The position numbers were made by a program, and so were the translations under genes. This document shows, piece after piece, positions 26,471 through 40,700 of a stretch of DNA of 64,000 nt (position 1 is the first letter of the stretch; each line of letters starts with the position of its first letter). Location of the stretch: assembly GCF_019097595.1 (NCBI RefSeq), contig NC_080715.1, forward strand, positions 23,043,573-23,107,572. Direction: 5' to 3'. The stretch is from Hemibagrus wyckioides. Its lineage: Eukaryota > Chordata > Actinopteri > Siluriformes > Bagridae. The notes beneath the pieces are model-generated. The model was given only the letters and a program-made list of their open reading frames with translations, was not told the DNA's origin and made no database searches.

Positions 26471-26774
26471 CATTGATGTGAGTTTTCACACTAGAATCAG
26501 GACACTAGGAAAGAATTGCTGTATCAGGGAAACACCTCAGCCTGGCTGGCACTGTAACTCAGCCAAAGTGCATTGTTGCCATCTTGTGTTGGCTAGAAGA
26601 GCAGATTTTACACTTCCAGCTTATTCAACAAGCTGTTTCCAGGGCTTAGTTAAAAAGAAATGCTAGTTTTAGAAGTACCAGTTTCAATGGAATTTCAGTG
26701 GAATTGTAATATTGCCATCCTGACCTGGATAAGAGGCATAACTTTCCGTGTATATCAGTAACAGTATATGACAC

Positions 26775-27471
26775 TGCTTGCCTTCTTCCCATAGTGCATC
26801 CTGGTGCCATGTGTTCCCCAGGTAAGCGATGCACACACCCGGCCATCCACGTTATTCATCAGACCAGGCCACCTTCTTCCATTGCTCCGTCATCCAGTTC
26901 TGATGCTCACATGCACATTGTTGGCACTTTCAGTGGTGCACAGGGGTCAGCATGGCCACCCTGACTGGTCTGTGGCTATGCAGCCCCAATACACAACAAA
27001 CTGCAATGCACTCTGCATTCTGACACGTTTCTATCAGAACCAGCATTAACCTCTTCAGCAATTTGATCAACAGTAGCTCGTCTGATGGATCAGATCACAC
27101 GGGTCAGCCTTCACTCCCCATGTGCATCAATGAGCCTTGGCCACCCATGACCCTGTCACCGGTTCACCACTGTTCCTTCCTTGGACCACTTTTGATAGAT
27201 ACTGACCACTGCAGACCGGGAACACCCCACAAGAGCTGCAGTTTTGGAGATGCTCTGATCCAGTCGTCTAGCCATCACAATTTGGCCCTTGTCAAACTCT
27301 CTCAAATCCTTACGCTTGCCCATTTTTCCTGCTTCTAACACATCAACTTTGAGGACAAAATGTTCACTTGCTGCCTAATATATCCCACCCACTAACAGGT
27401 GCCATGATGAGGAGATAATCAGTGTTATTCACTTCACCTCTCAGTGCTCATAATGTTATGTCTGATCGGTG
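26775..27471 (-). mobile_element. Family B Tc1-like copy, one end truncated
   Basis: The right end is a terminal repeat (ATGTTATGTCTGATCGGTG) followed by TA at 27,472-27,473. The minus strand encodes the transposase N terminus from 27,341: [37 protein letters not shown] and [12 protein letters not shown] (helix-turn-helix). The middle of the gene continues to about 26,780 with stops. The other end is missing. It is the most complete N-terminal region of this family in the window. Confidence 0.75.
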
Positions 27472-28581
27472 TATATGATAGAAATGACAGAGATTTCTGG
27501 ACAGCTGAAGTGAGGATAACTAAGAAGCAGAGTCTTAATGTTATGAAAGAGTTTGTAATAACAGTGCTACATGCCTATTACAAACCACGAAAAAAAGACC
27601 TACTACCCAAACCTGCTACACTAACACTATGACCATTTACAACGATTTACGAGACTATAAGCAGGTCATGCAGTTACAGTAAAATAATCAACAACAGGGT
27701 GGTGTAATGCTGAAACATTAGGGAAACATCAAAAGTTCTTACTCAGCATTTCAGTGTTCAGTATATCAAGAACACCAAGCATAGCTTCAACTGCATTAGT
27801 GAGTAACCAGGCCAAACTAATTTAGATTAGATGTTTTAAGAAAAGTCTTTTTAACTACTCTTACATACAATTTGTATATCTGCAGATTACACAAAAGGGG
27901 AACAACTGACCCGAAACAAGAAAGTGAGCACTTTTCGTGTCCAAGATAGGTCCTACTCTTTAAAATGCCAAGTTTATTAACCACAGCAGCATGACATATA
28001 TTCACATTTGAAATCAGACCTGAAATCTATTTTATTCTTATAATTACTACATAATTACCACAGGAGGTCTTTGGTAACACAAGCATGCATACACAAACAC
28101 ACTTAAATTCTATATAACTTATGCAAGACGTTTGTTTGTTCATATAGAGTTGAGTTTAAGCAAAGGTATTAAGAATAATGCAACATCAAATATATTCAAG
28201 CTTTAGAAAACCATTATAAAAACCTTTAGATAAGACTGAAGTTGTATTGCAGCTCCACATTTGGTGTGGGAATATTTACATGTGTCTGTTGTTCATAGTC
28301 CATGATCTTCTAGAGCACCTTCTTAAAGTTTTGGTTAAGTCACATCTTGCCTGACTGAATAAATATAAAAAAGCTGTTAAATAAAAGAGTCAACAAAATG
28401 GAGCTCTTAATAGTCTTTGGTGAACGATCCAGCTTCACAGAGATAAACTGCATCACAGGCAAGCCTGCTGGTGACATTTAAAACATCATGCTGAAATATT
28501 TTCATGTTTTTAAAGCACTGTATGTTATAATATGTTAATGCTCTGATATCTCCTTGTGTCTTTCCGTGTGAGAGTGATACA

Positions 28582-28730
28582 TCAGAGCTCCACAGTTCTG
28601 ACATGTCCGCGGTGAGAGCCTGACACGACGCTTCGCACACACTCTGAACTCTCAAGCACACTACCACAGCAGGACCAGTGTGGCTTCCCTGGGTGTCCTT
28701 TATGGCCATGACCACAGCCCTGGAACCCTC
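28582..28730 (-). CDS. trim45: trim45 terminal coding exon
   Basis: Acceptor TTCTACAG/GAGGG with AG at 28,732-28,731; stop TGA at 28,584-28,582. It encodes [31 protein letters not shown] and ends GHVRTVEL, matching the C terminus of human TRIM45. The split Gly codon joins the exon at 34,898 (CATGCCAG/GTATAG) exactly. Directly upstream is a (GT)20 run in the transcript strand. Confidence 0.93.
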
Positions 28731-28736
28731 CTGTAG

Positions 28737-28782
<46 letters not shown>

Positions 28783-31700
28783 TACGCAGATGCAGACAGA
28801 TGCAGACGCAGACGCACACAGAAACACAGACGTACACAGATGCACCCAGAAATGTAGGCGCACACAGATACACAGAAACACAGATGCACACAGATACACA
28901 GAAACACAGACGCACACAGATACACAGAAACACAGACGCACACAGATACACAGAAACACAGACGCACACAGATACACAGAAACACAGACGCACACAGATA
29001 CACAGAAACACAGACGCACACAGATACACAGAAACACAGACGCACACAGATACACAGAAACACAGACGCACACAGATACACAGAAACACAGACGCACACA
29101 GATACACAGAAACACAGACGCACACAGAAACACAGACACACAGACGCACACAGATACACAGAAACACAGACGCACACAGATACACAGAAACACAGACGCA
29201 CACAGATACACAGAAACACAGACGCACACAGATACACAGAAACACAGACGCACACAGATACACAGAAACACAGACGCACACAGATACACAGAAACACAGA
29301 CGCACACAGATACACAGAAACACAGACGCACACAGAAACAGACACACACAGATACACAGAAACACAGACGCACACAGATACACAGAAACACAGACGCACA
29401 CAGATACACAGAAACACAGACGCACACAGATACACAGAAACACAGACGCACACAGATACACAGAAACACAGACGCACACAGAAACACAGACACACACAGA
29501 TACACAGAAACAAAGCCGCACACAGATACACAGAAACACAGCCGCACACAGATACACAGAAACACAGACGCACACAGATACACAGAAACACAGACGCACA
29601 CAGATACACAAACACAGACGCACACAGATACACAGAAACACAGACGCACACAGATACACAGAAACACAGACGCACACAGATACACAGAAACACAGACGCA
29701 CACAGATACACAGAAACACAGACGCACACAGATACACAGAAACACAGACGCACACAGATACACAGACACACACAGATACACAGAAACACAGACGCACACA
29801 GATACACAGAAACACAGACGCACACAGATACACAGAAACACAGACGCACACAGAAACACAGACACACACAGATACACAGAAACACAGACGCACACAGATA
29901 CACAGAAACACAGACGCACACAGATACACAGAAACACAGACGCACACAGATACACAGAAACACAGACGCACACAGATACACAGAAACACAGACGCACACA
30001 GATACACAGAAACACAGACGCACACAGATACACAGAAACACAGCCGCACACAGATGCACCCAGAAATGCAGACGCACACAGATACACAGAAACACAGCCG
30101 CACACAGATACACAGAAACACAGCCGCACACAGATACACAGAAACACAGCCGCACACAGATACACAGAAACACAGAAACACACAGATACACAGAAACACA
30201 GACACACACAGATACACAGAAACACAGCCGCACACAGATACACAGAAACACAGACACACACAGACACACAGAAACACAGACGCACACAGATACACAGAAA
30301 CACAGACACACACAGACACACAGAAACACAGACGCACACAGATACACAGAAACACAGATGCACACAGATACACAGACACACACACAGAAACACAGATGTA
30401 CACAGATACACAGAAACACAGACACACACAGATACACAGAAACACAGACACACACAGATACACAGAAACACAGACACACACAGATACACAGAAACACAGA
30501 CACACAGATACACAGAAACACAGATGCACACAGATACACAGACACACACAGACACACAGATACACAGACACACACAGACACACAGATACACAGACACACA
30601 GAAACACAGACATACACAGAAACACAGACGCACACAGATACACAGAAACACAGAAACACACAGATACACAGAAACACAGACACACACAGATACACAGAAA
30701 CACAGACGCACACAGATACACAGAAACACAGACGCACACAGATACACAGAAACACAGACGCACACAGATACACAGAAACACAGACGCACACAGATACACA
30801 GAAACACAGACGCACACAGATACACAGAAACACAGACGCACACAGATACACAGAAACACAGACGCACACAGATACACAGAAACACAGACGCACACAGATA
30901 CACAGAAACACAGACGCACACAGATACACAGACACACACAGATACACAGAAACACAGACGCACACAGATACACAGAAACACAGACGCACACAGATACACA
31001 GAAACACAGACGCACACAGAAACACAGACACACACAGATACACAGAAACACAGACGCACACAGATACACAGAAACACAGACGCACACAGATACACAGAAA
31101 CACAGACGCACACAGATACACAGAAACACAGACGCACACAGATACACAGAAACACAGACGCACACAGATACACAGAAACACAGACGCACACAGATACACA
31201 GAAACACAGACGCACACAGATACACAGAAACACAGCCGCACACAGATGCACCCAGAAATGCAGACGCACACAGATACACAGAAACACAGCCGCACACAGA
31301 TACACAGAAACACAGCCGCACACAGATACACAGAAACACAGCCGCACACAGATACACAGAAACACAGAAACACACAGATACACAGAAACACAGACACACA
31401 CAGATACACAGAAACACAGCCGCACACAGATACACAGAAACACAGACACACACAGACACACAGAAACACAGACGCACACAGATACACAGAAACACAGACA
31501 CACACAGACACACAGAAACACAGACGCACACAGATACACAGAAACACAGATGCACACAGATACACAGACACACACACAGAAACACAGATGTACACAGATA
31601 CACAGAAACACAGACACACACAGATACACAGAAACACAGACACACACAGATACACAGAAACACAGACACACACAGATACACAGAAACACAGACACACAGA

Positions 31701-34700
31701 TACACAGAAACACAGATGCACACAGATACACAGACACACACAGACACACAGATACACAGACACACACAGACACACAGATACACAGACACACAGAAACACA
31801 GACATACACAGAAACACAGACGCACACAGATACACAGAAACACAGAAACACACAGATACACAGAAACACAGACACACACAGATACACAGAAACACAGCCG
31901 CACACAGATACACAGAAACACAGCCGCACACAGATACACAGAAACACAGACGCACACAGACACACACAGATACACAGAAACACAGACGCACACAGACACA
32001 CACAGATACACAGAAACACAGACGCACACAGATACACAGAAACACAGACGCACACAGATACACAGAAACACAGACGCACACAGATACACAGACGCACACA
32101 GATACACAGAAACACAGACACACACAGATACACAGAAACACAGATGCACACAGATACACAGAAACACAGACACACACAGATACACAGAAACACAGATGCA
32201 CACAGATACACAGAAACACAGACACACACAGATACACAGAAACACAGACGCACACAGATACACAGAAACACAGACACACACAGATACACAGAAACACAGA
32301 CACACACAGATACACAGAAACACAGACACACACAGATACACAGAAACACAGACGCACACAGAAACACAGCCGCACACAGAAACACAGACGCACACAGACG
32401 CACACAGAAACACAGACGCACACAGACACACAGATGCACACAGATACACAGAAACACAGATGCACACAGACACACACAGATACACAGAAACACAGACGCA
32501 CACAGAAACACAGACGCACACAGAAACACAGACGCACACAGACACACAGAAACACAGCCACACAGACGCACACAGATACACAGAAACACAGACGCACACA
32601 GAAACACAGACACACACAGATACACAGAAACACAGACACACACAGACACACAGAAACACAGCCACACAGACGCACACAGATACACAGAAACACAGACGCA
32701 CACAGAAACACAGACACACACAGATACACAGAAACACAGAAACACAGACACACACAGATACACAGAAACACAGCCGCACACAGATACACAGAAACACAGA
32801 TGCACACAGAAACACAGACGCACACAGAAACACAGACGCACACAGACACACAGAAACACAGCCACACAGACGCACACAGAAACACAGACACACACAGATA
32901 CACAGAAACACAGACGCACACAGACACACAGAAACACAGCCACACAGACGCACACAGAAACACAGACACACACAGATACACAGAAACACAGACGCACACA
33001 GATACACAGACACACACAGATACACAGACACACACAGATACACACACATACACACAGATACACACAGACACACAGATACACACAAATACACAGATACACA
33101 CAGACACACAGATACACACAAATACACAGATACACACAGACACACAAAAATACACACAGACACACAGATACACACAAATACACAGATACACACAGATACA
33201 CAGAAACACAGACACACACAGATACACAGAAACACAGACGCACACAGACACACACAGATACACAGACACACACAGATACACAGACACACACAGATACACA
33301 GATACACAGACACACACAGATACACAGATACACAGACACACACAGACACACACAGATACACACAGATACACACAGATACACACAGATACACAGACACACA
33401 CAGATATACAGATACACACAGACACACACAGATACACAGACACACACAGATATACAGATACACAGACACACACAGATACACAGATACACAGACACACACA
33501 GATACACACAGATACACACAGATACACACAGATACACAGACACACACAGATATACAGATACACACAGACACACACAGATACACAGAAACACAGACGCACA
33601 CAGACACACACAGATACACAGACACACACAGATACACAGACACACAGAAACACAGACGCACACAGATACACACAGACACAGGCCGACACATGCAGACATT
33701 CAGACACAGGGCCACACAGGGAAACATCATTAAAGAAGATTTAATACAAGTTATTCTCATGACAAAAAAAAAGTATTTGTATACAATTGAGAATGGAAAT
33801 AACACTCAAAGCAACATAGACCAGACTGAGAGAGAATCTGCAATGCCAGTCAAAAGTTTCTGAACATGATGTACTGCATTTGAGGGAAAGCTGCAGTTCC
33901 CCATCTACAACTGGTAAAAACACCAAAACTAATTTGTAAGGATTATCACTATGTCTAGACAGCTTGCTATTGTCTGTTGGCTAGCTTGTTGCGAGTGCTA
34001 CACCCCATTATTTCCTGTTGTTGCAGTGTAACACGTTGCAAAAATATATAAAATGTCACTAGAGTAGAACAGCACCAATAGCCAATCACGCCTGTTCTGG
34101 TACAAGTGCAGATAAAGTGTCTTTTAATGAGTTTTACACGCTCTGAGAACACAAAGGACACGCTTTCATGGAGGCATGCCTCTGGACTTACAGTCTTACG
34201 GCCAGAGCTTAACCTTTAATAAAGCACTAAATAACTCCCTTTACAATCTGAGAGTGGACAATGAACAAGTCCACTCAGAATAAGATTTAGGTATTAGATA
34301 GAACGCTCTGTAACTATGAAAAACAAATGTTTAAAAACCTCTGAACAAAAGCATACAGCTTGAATCATTTAAAATAAGAAAGGTGAAATAGTACAGTATA
34401 TACATATTTATCTACTAACATTTCATTTTTTTGCACCATACATGCATTTAACCCTTTCTCACTTTTAAACTTCTGTAACCCTTTAACCTTTATGCTACCA
34501 GACGAATGTAAATCTGACCCTTTCAATCAGCATAAACAAATTATTTTATCGCTCCAAGTCTGTATATGATTAAGCCTCTATATGATTATTCAGGGCACTG
34601 TTGGGTTTCTGTGTATAGAGTATTGTGACTGTGTTTAGCTGCTGCTGAGCAGGGTGATGGGAAAGGGGAGGAGTTTAAGGCTTTAGTAGGGTACTAACCC

Positions 34701-37700
34701 CCTGAGAATGTAGTTTCATATGAGCTATTAACCACTACATCACTTCAGTACTGAATAATGGAATTTCAAAGCAGGCAAAATACCATTTTCTGAGTTACAG
34801 TGATAAACTGTGCTCCATCATGGCACTTCTCATGCTGTGATGTGAAATACATTCTGAACACAAGCCCTAGTTGTGCAGGAATTTAAGCATGCTATACCTG
34901 GCATGGTCCCCGGACAGCCGCACCGTGCCTCTTTAGCGCCTCCACTAGAGCAGAAGGAGCAGCAGTGGAACATGCCACAGTGGCGCTGAAATTTTCTCTT
35001 TACCGTCAGTGCAAAAGGCGAGCCCTGCAGAGCACAGAACATGGAGAACATCAGTCCTGTAATAATCACACCCTTTTAGAAATGCTGCAGAATCAAGCTT
35101 GTTACCTTAACATGCTGTGCTTTGACACACACCCACATGGAGTAGGATCCCTGTTCCATGGGCGTGTAGGAGACGGCATACGACCCGTCGTTATTATCAG
35201 TCACTGTGGCCTCTACTTTGCTGTAAAGCAGCGTAAAAACATGCTGTGTATGTTTTATAATCACAAGAATGGCAAACACAGACAGATGATGAAACACTGG
35301 AACAGATTTCAGAGAGGTTTAGACAAGATCTCACCAATTACACAAATCAACTTTAGTTTATATTTAGCAATTAGCAAACTGTGTCATTAAGCCATCGTAA
35401 ACTTAGAGGATAGGTTAAGATCTAGTTCTAGGCATCTTCCACTGGGGTTCTTCCAGCTCTAGAGGAAGACAAATGGCTACCATAAAAGGTTGCTTCAGTA
35501 GTCTGGAATGTGACACATGAACGCTAACTGGTCCTAAGAATAATTACTTAAACTGGATCCCAAATGACACCGCACGCTATGCTCCAGCTAGTGTATGAGT
35601 TTTAGAAGGGTAATATCACCTCAAATGGAGCATAGTCATTTGCCATCAAATATATGCAATGCAATGCAGAATACAGTAAATTTTATAAATAATTTAAAAG
35701 ACATTTTTAAGATGTCTTGTCCAGCAGTGTCGTCAGCCATGTTGAATTTTTTTTCTCATCCAGCGTCTCTTCCTGCTAGTCCCGCCCCTCTTCCACTACA
35801 TAAACACAGCTGTGAGTGTTAAGTGCATGAAGCGTCCAATATTCCAATAGTCCAATATTTTAGATAAATTAAAGTGCATTTTCCAAGTACATGAGATGCA
35901 CTTCTTCTAGTTAGAGGTTTCAGTGTGAAAACTTCTCACAATGTTTTAACTACAAAATGGCACAGAATAGTGCATAAGTGTGTGATTTGGGATGAATGTG
36001 TTTGAGCTGTTCAGAGAATGGATGGACACAAACTATAAGGAACTGTATCTTTGTGTGAAATTCTCCCAAACAGAATAATCAGAAACATGTCTACAGTCAA
36101 TAAAGTAATAAACGTTAAACTCACCACTCCTTCTTTTCTGTGTGGATTATGCTGACTAACACAGAGTCTCCTCCTTTGGCCATCGGCTCCCCTGCAGAGT
36201 CCCTGCAGACGAGTGTGAACTCACACTTCTGGCCTTCAACACACTGCTGGACACCTGCGAATGATAGAGCTCTGAGCTGATTAAAGAGAAAGACATGCGT
36301 AGCCCTGACTTTTAGAAAGACAAACTTGAAGTAACAGATTAACAGTAAGTGAAGTTAAGGATTAGTGATTCATGGAAAACTAAAGCAACATTTTCCCCCA
36401 GGGACTCACCGTGTCTTCTCATTCACACTCACATTACTTCTCATTTGTATTTGAGCTCCATGGTCAACACCAGGTGCCCTCACATTCATATAGATATTCA
36501 TATAGACTACCATTTACCAAGCTGAATATACACAGATCAGACAGAACATTATGAGCAGTGAGAGGTGAAATGAATAAGACTGATTATCTCCTCTTCATGG
36601 CACCTGTTAGTGGGTGGGATATATTAGGCAGCAAGTGAACATTTTGTCCTCAATGTTGATGTGTTAGAAGCAGGAAAAATGGACAAGCATAAGGATTTGA
36701 GAGAGTTTGACAAGGGCCAAATTGTGATGGCTAGATGACTGGATCAGAGCATCTCCAAGACTGCATCTCTTGTGGGGTGTTCCCGGTCTGCAGTGGTCAG
36801 TATCTATCAAAAGTATCCTTTAACTCCTGTAGGTATGCTTTAAGGATGGTCAAAGAAAATGAATAAGTCCAATCCATGGAGGCCCAACTTAGAGGACTTA
36901 AAGGATCTGCTGCTAACATCTTGGTGCCAGACACCACAGCACACCTTCAGAGAAGTAGTGGGGTCCATGCCTCGACGGGTCAGGGCTGTTTTGGCAGCAA
37001 ACGGGTAGAGCTGGGCGATTAATCGTTATTATCGATTAATTTGAATTTATGGTTTATGTCGATGTTGAAAAAACGAAAATTGATTTTCCGATTTCACTTT
37101 GGTTTGGCAGAGCGAGCTTCCGTAGTTCTGCAACGCAAAGAGCTTGTTTCTAAGAGAGGCGCGCCCTGATAACACGCGCACACACACACATATCCTCTGA
37201 TCTTCGCTCTGCGGCGCCGCGGTTTCTTCAGTCGGATTCAAGAACGCGCTGAAAGACGGGGAGGAGCTGAAAGTCTGACGTCGTTTAAAGGGGACTGAAA
37301 CGATCACAAATTTGTGTAGAGTTTAGAATTTGTGTAGGCTGAATAGAAATGTTAAAAATGGCCTAGTGACGAAAACCGCGGCAGACTTCGGCTCCTTCCC
37401 GTCTTTCAGCGCATTCTTCAATCCGACTGAAGAAACCGCGGCGCCGCAGAGCGAAGATCAGAGGATAAGTGTGTGTGTGTGTGTGTGCGCGTGTGCGTGC
37501 GTGTGTGTGTGTGATCAGGAAGACTTGTATTTGGCTTGTTCAGTACTCAAATGTTATACACATCTATGCAATACAGTGGAATGCTGCAATAAGTTTACCA
37601 TCCTACCCTGTTAGTCAAACCTTTATTTTATTTTATTTATTTATTTATATTTTTTACTATTATACCCTCACTGGGGGCGGAGTCCCCCTTAAATGAAAAT

Positions 37701-40700
37701 GTTGGTTTTATTTAGCGGGTTAGTTTATTTAGCGTGTTAGTTGCATGTTGGTTTTATTTAGCGGGTTAGTTTATTTAGCGTGTTAGTTGCATGTTGGTTT
37801 TATTTAGCGTGTTAGTTTATTTAGCGTGTTAGTTTATTTAGCGTGTTAGTTTATTTAGCGTGTTAGTTGCATGTTGGTTTTATTTAGCGTGTTAGTTTAT
37901 TTAGCGTGTTAGTTGCATGTTGGTTTTATTTAGCGGGTTAGTTTATTTAGAGGGTTAGTATATTTAGCGTGTTAGTTGCATGTTGGTTTTATTTAGCGGG
38001 TTAGTTTATTTAGAGGGTTAGTATATTTAGCGTGTTAGTTGCATGTTGGTTTTATTTAGCGTGTTAGTTTATTTAGCGTGTTAGTTGCATGTTGGTTTTA
38101 TTTAGCGGGTTAGTTTATTTAGAGGGTTAGTATATTTAGCGTGTTAGTTGCATGTTGGTTTTATTTAGCGGGTTAGTTTATTTAGCGGGTTAGTTTATTT
38201 AGCGTGTTAGTTGCATGTTGGTTTTATTTAGCGTGTTAGTTTATTTAGCGTGTTAGTTGCATGTTGGTTTTATTTAGCGGGTTAGTTTATTTAGAGGGTT
38301 AGTATATTTAGCGTGTTAGTTGCATGTTGGTTTTATTTAGCGGGTTAGTTTATTTAGAGGGTTAGTATATTTAGCGTGTTAGTTGCATGTTGGTTTTATT
38401 TAGCGGGTTAGTTTATTTAGCGTGTTAGTTGCATGTTGGTTTTATTTAGCGGGTTAGTTTATTTAGCGTGTTAGTTGCATGTTGGTTTTATTTAGCGGGT
38501 TAGTTTATTTAGCGTGTTAGTTGCATGTTGGTTTTATTTAGCGTGTTAGTTTATTTAGCGTGTTAGTTGCATGTTGGTTTTATTTAGCGGGTTAGTTTAT
38601 TTAGAGGGTTAGTATATTTAGCGTGTTAGTTGCATGTTGGTTTTATTTAGCGGGTTAGTTTATTTAGAGGGTTAGTTGCATGTTGGTTTTATTTAGCGGG
38701 TTAGTTGCATGTTGGTTTTATTTAGCGGGTTAGTTTATTTAGCGTGTTAGTTGCATGTTGGTTTTATTTAGCGGGTTAGTTTATTTAGCGTGTTAGTTGC
38801 ATGTTGGTTTTATTTAGCGTGTTAGTTTATTTAGCGTGTTAGTTGCATGTTGGTTTTATTTAGCGGGTTAGTTTATTTAGAGAGTTAGTATATTTAGCGT
38901 GTTAGTTGCATGTTGGTTTTATTTAGCGGGTTAGTTTATTTAGCGTGTTAGTTGCATGTTGGTTTTATTTAGCGGGTTAGTTGCATGTTGGTTTTATTTA
39001 GCGGGTTAGTTTATTTAGCGGGTTAGTTTATTTAGCGGGTTAGTTGCATGTTGGTTTTATTTAGCGGGTTAGTTTATTTAGCGGGTTAGTTTATTTAGCG
39101 GGTTAGTTTATTTAGCGGGTTAGTTGCATGTTGGTTTTATTTAGCGGGTTAGTTTATTTAGCGGGTTAGTTTATTTAGCGGGTTAGTTTATTTAGCGTGT
39201 TAGTTTATTTAGCGGGTTAGTTGCATGTTGGTTTTATTTAGCGGGTTAGTTTATTTAGCGGGTTAGTTTATTTAGCGGGTTAGTTTATTTAGCGGGTTAG
39301 TTGCATGTTGGTTTTATTTAGTGGGTTAGTTTATTTAGCGGGTTAGTTTGTTTAGCGGGTTAGTTGCATGTTGGTTTTATTTAGCGGGTTAGTTTATTTA
39401 GCGTGTTAGTTTATTTAGCGTGTTAGTTGCATGTTGGTTTTATTTAGCGGGTTAGTTTGTTTAGCGTGTTAGTTGCATGTTGGTTTTATTTAGCGGGTTA
39501 CTTTATTTAGCGTGTTAGTTTATTTAGCGTGTTAGTTTGTTTAGCGTGTTAGTTGCATGTTGGTTTTATTTAGCGTGTTAGTTTATTTAGCGGGTTAGTT
39601 TATTTAGCGGGTTAGTTTGTTTAGTGGGTTAGTTTGTTTAGCGGGTTAGTTGCATGTTGGTTTTATTTAGCGTGTTAGTTTATTTAGTGTGTTAGTTTGT
39701 TTAGCGTGTTAGTTGCATGTTGGTTTTATTTAGCGGGTTACTTTATTTAGCGTGTTAGTTTATTTAGCGTGTTAGTTTGTTTAGCGTGTTAGTTGCATGT
39801 TGGTTTTATTTAGCGTGTTAGTTTATTTAGCGGGTTAGTTTATTTAGCGGGTTAGTTTATTTAGCGGGTTAGTTTATTTAGCGGGTTAGTTTGTTGAGCG
39901 TGTTAGTTTGTTTAGCGGGTTAGTTGCATGTTGGTTTTATTTAGCGTGTTAGTTTATTTAGTGGGTTAGTTTATTTAGCGGGTTAGTTTGTTTAGCGGGT
40001 TAGTTGCATGTTGGTTTTATTTAGCGGGTTACTTTATTTAGCGTGTTAGTTTATTTAGCGTGTTAGTTTATTTAGCGTGTTAGTTGCATGTTGGTTTTAT
40101 TTAGCGTGTTAGTTTGTTTAGCGTGTTAATTTGTTTAGCGTGTTAGTTGCATGTTGGTTTTATTTAGCGTGTTAGTTTGTTTAGCGTGTTAGTTGCATGT
40201 TGGTTTTATTTAGCGTGTTAGTTTGTTTAGCGTGTTAGTTGCATGTTGGTTTTATTTAGCGTGTTAGTTTGTTTAGCGTGTTAGTTGCATGTTGAACTGA
40301 TTTACAAAATTGTTTTTCTTCAGGGATTTTTTTCAGGTGACAATTATTTATTTTATAAAAAGTGATCTGATTTTATAAAAAGTCTACAGTTTGCACTTTA
40401 CAAATCCCTCATATTTTGTTATATTACTTTATTTTACTAGAATAATTAGAATTTGTAAAGACTGGTGAAAGTTTGCATTTTATAAATCCCAAAAAAAGGT
40501 TTTTATGTTGTATTAATTATTGTTTTTCTAAATAACAAAAAAAAAACTTGTTAGCGAAAGTAATTTTGCACTTTTAGTCCAAATTAGCAGTTCATATGTT
40601 TGGTTATATTTTTTTTGCTCAAACTAAAAAAAATCTATTCTATAGTCTCTAGTGTTTTATTAAATTTGTTTTAAAGAAAAATAATCGTTTTAAAATCGAA

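Larger units (their letters stand above)
24471..28581. other. Region between man1a2 promoter and trim45 3' end
   Basis: It contains the trim45 3' UTR next to 28,582 (a minus-strand AATAAA lies at 28,036-28,031, a weak candidate poly(A) signal) and repeat copies at 25,690-25,960, 26,030-26,470 and 26,775-27,471. Open frames here are short and unrecognised. The 24,550-25,690 and 27,480-28,000 stretches show nothing nameable. Confidence 0.5.

Noticed and set aside
28407..33863. Six-frame giant open frames of 1,100-1,770 codons (Cys/Val-rich on minus, His/Thr-rich on plus).
   Set aside because: They come from a stop-free 26-bp repeat; three units (78 bp) encode a periodic 26-residue pattern in every frame. 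They run through a trim45 intron and into its last exon without splice logic. No gene is supported.
37047..37614. Two opposing open frames sharing the peptide [16 protein letters not shown].
   Set aside because: They are the two arms of an inverted repeat inside a transposon-like element; there is no start, splice or homology support.
37690..40293. CRISPR-like array or telomere-like repeat (GGGTTAG in each unit).
   Set aside because: There are no unique spacers; it is a composite tandem repeat in a eukaryotic intron. The GGGTTAG hexamer-like text is isolated within a longer unit and not a tandem TTAGGG array.
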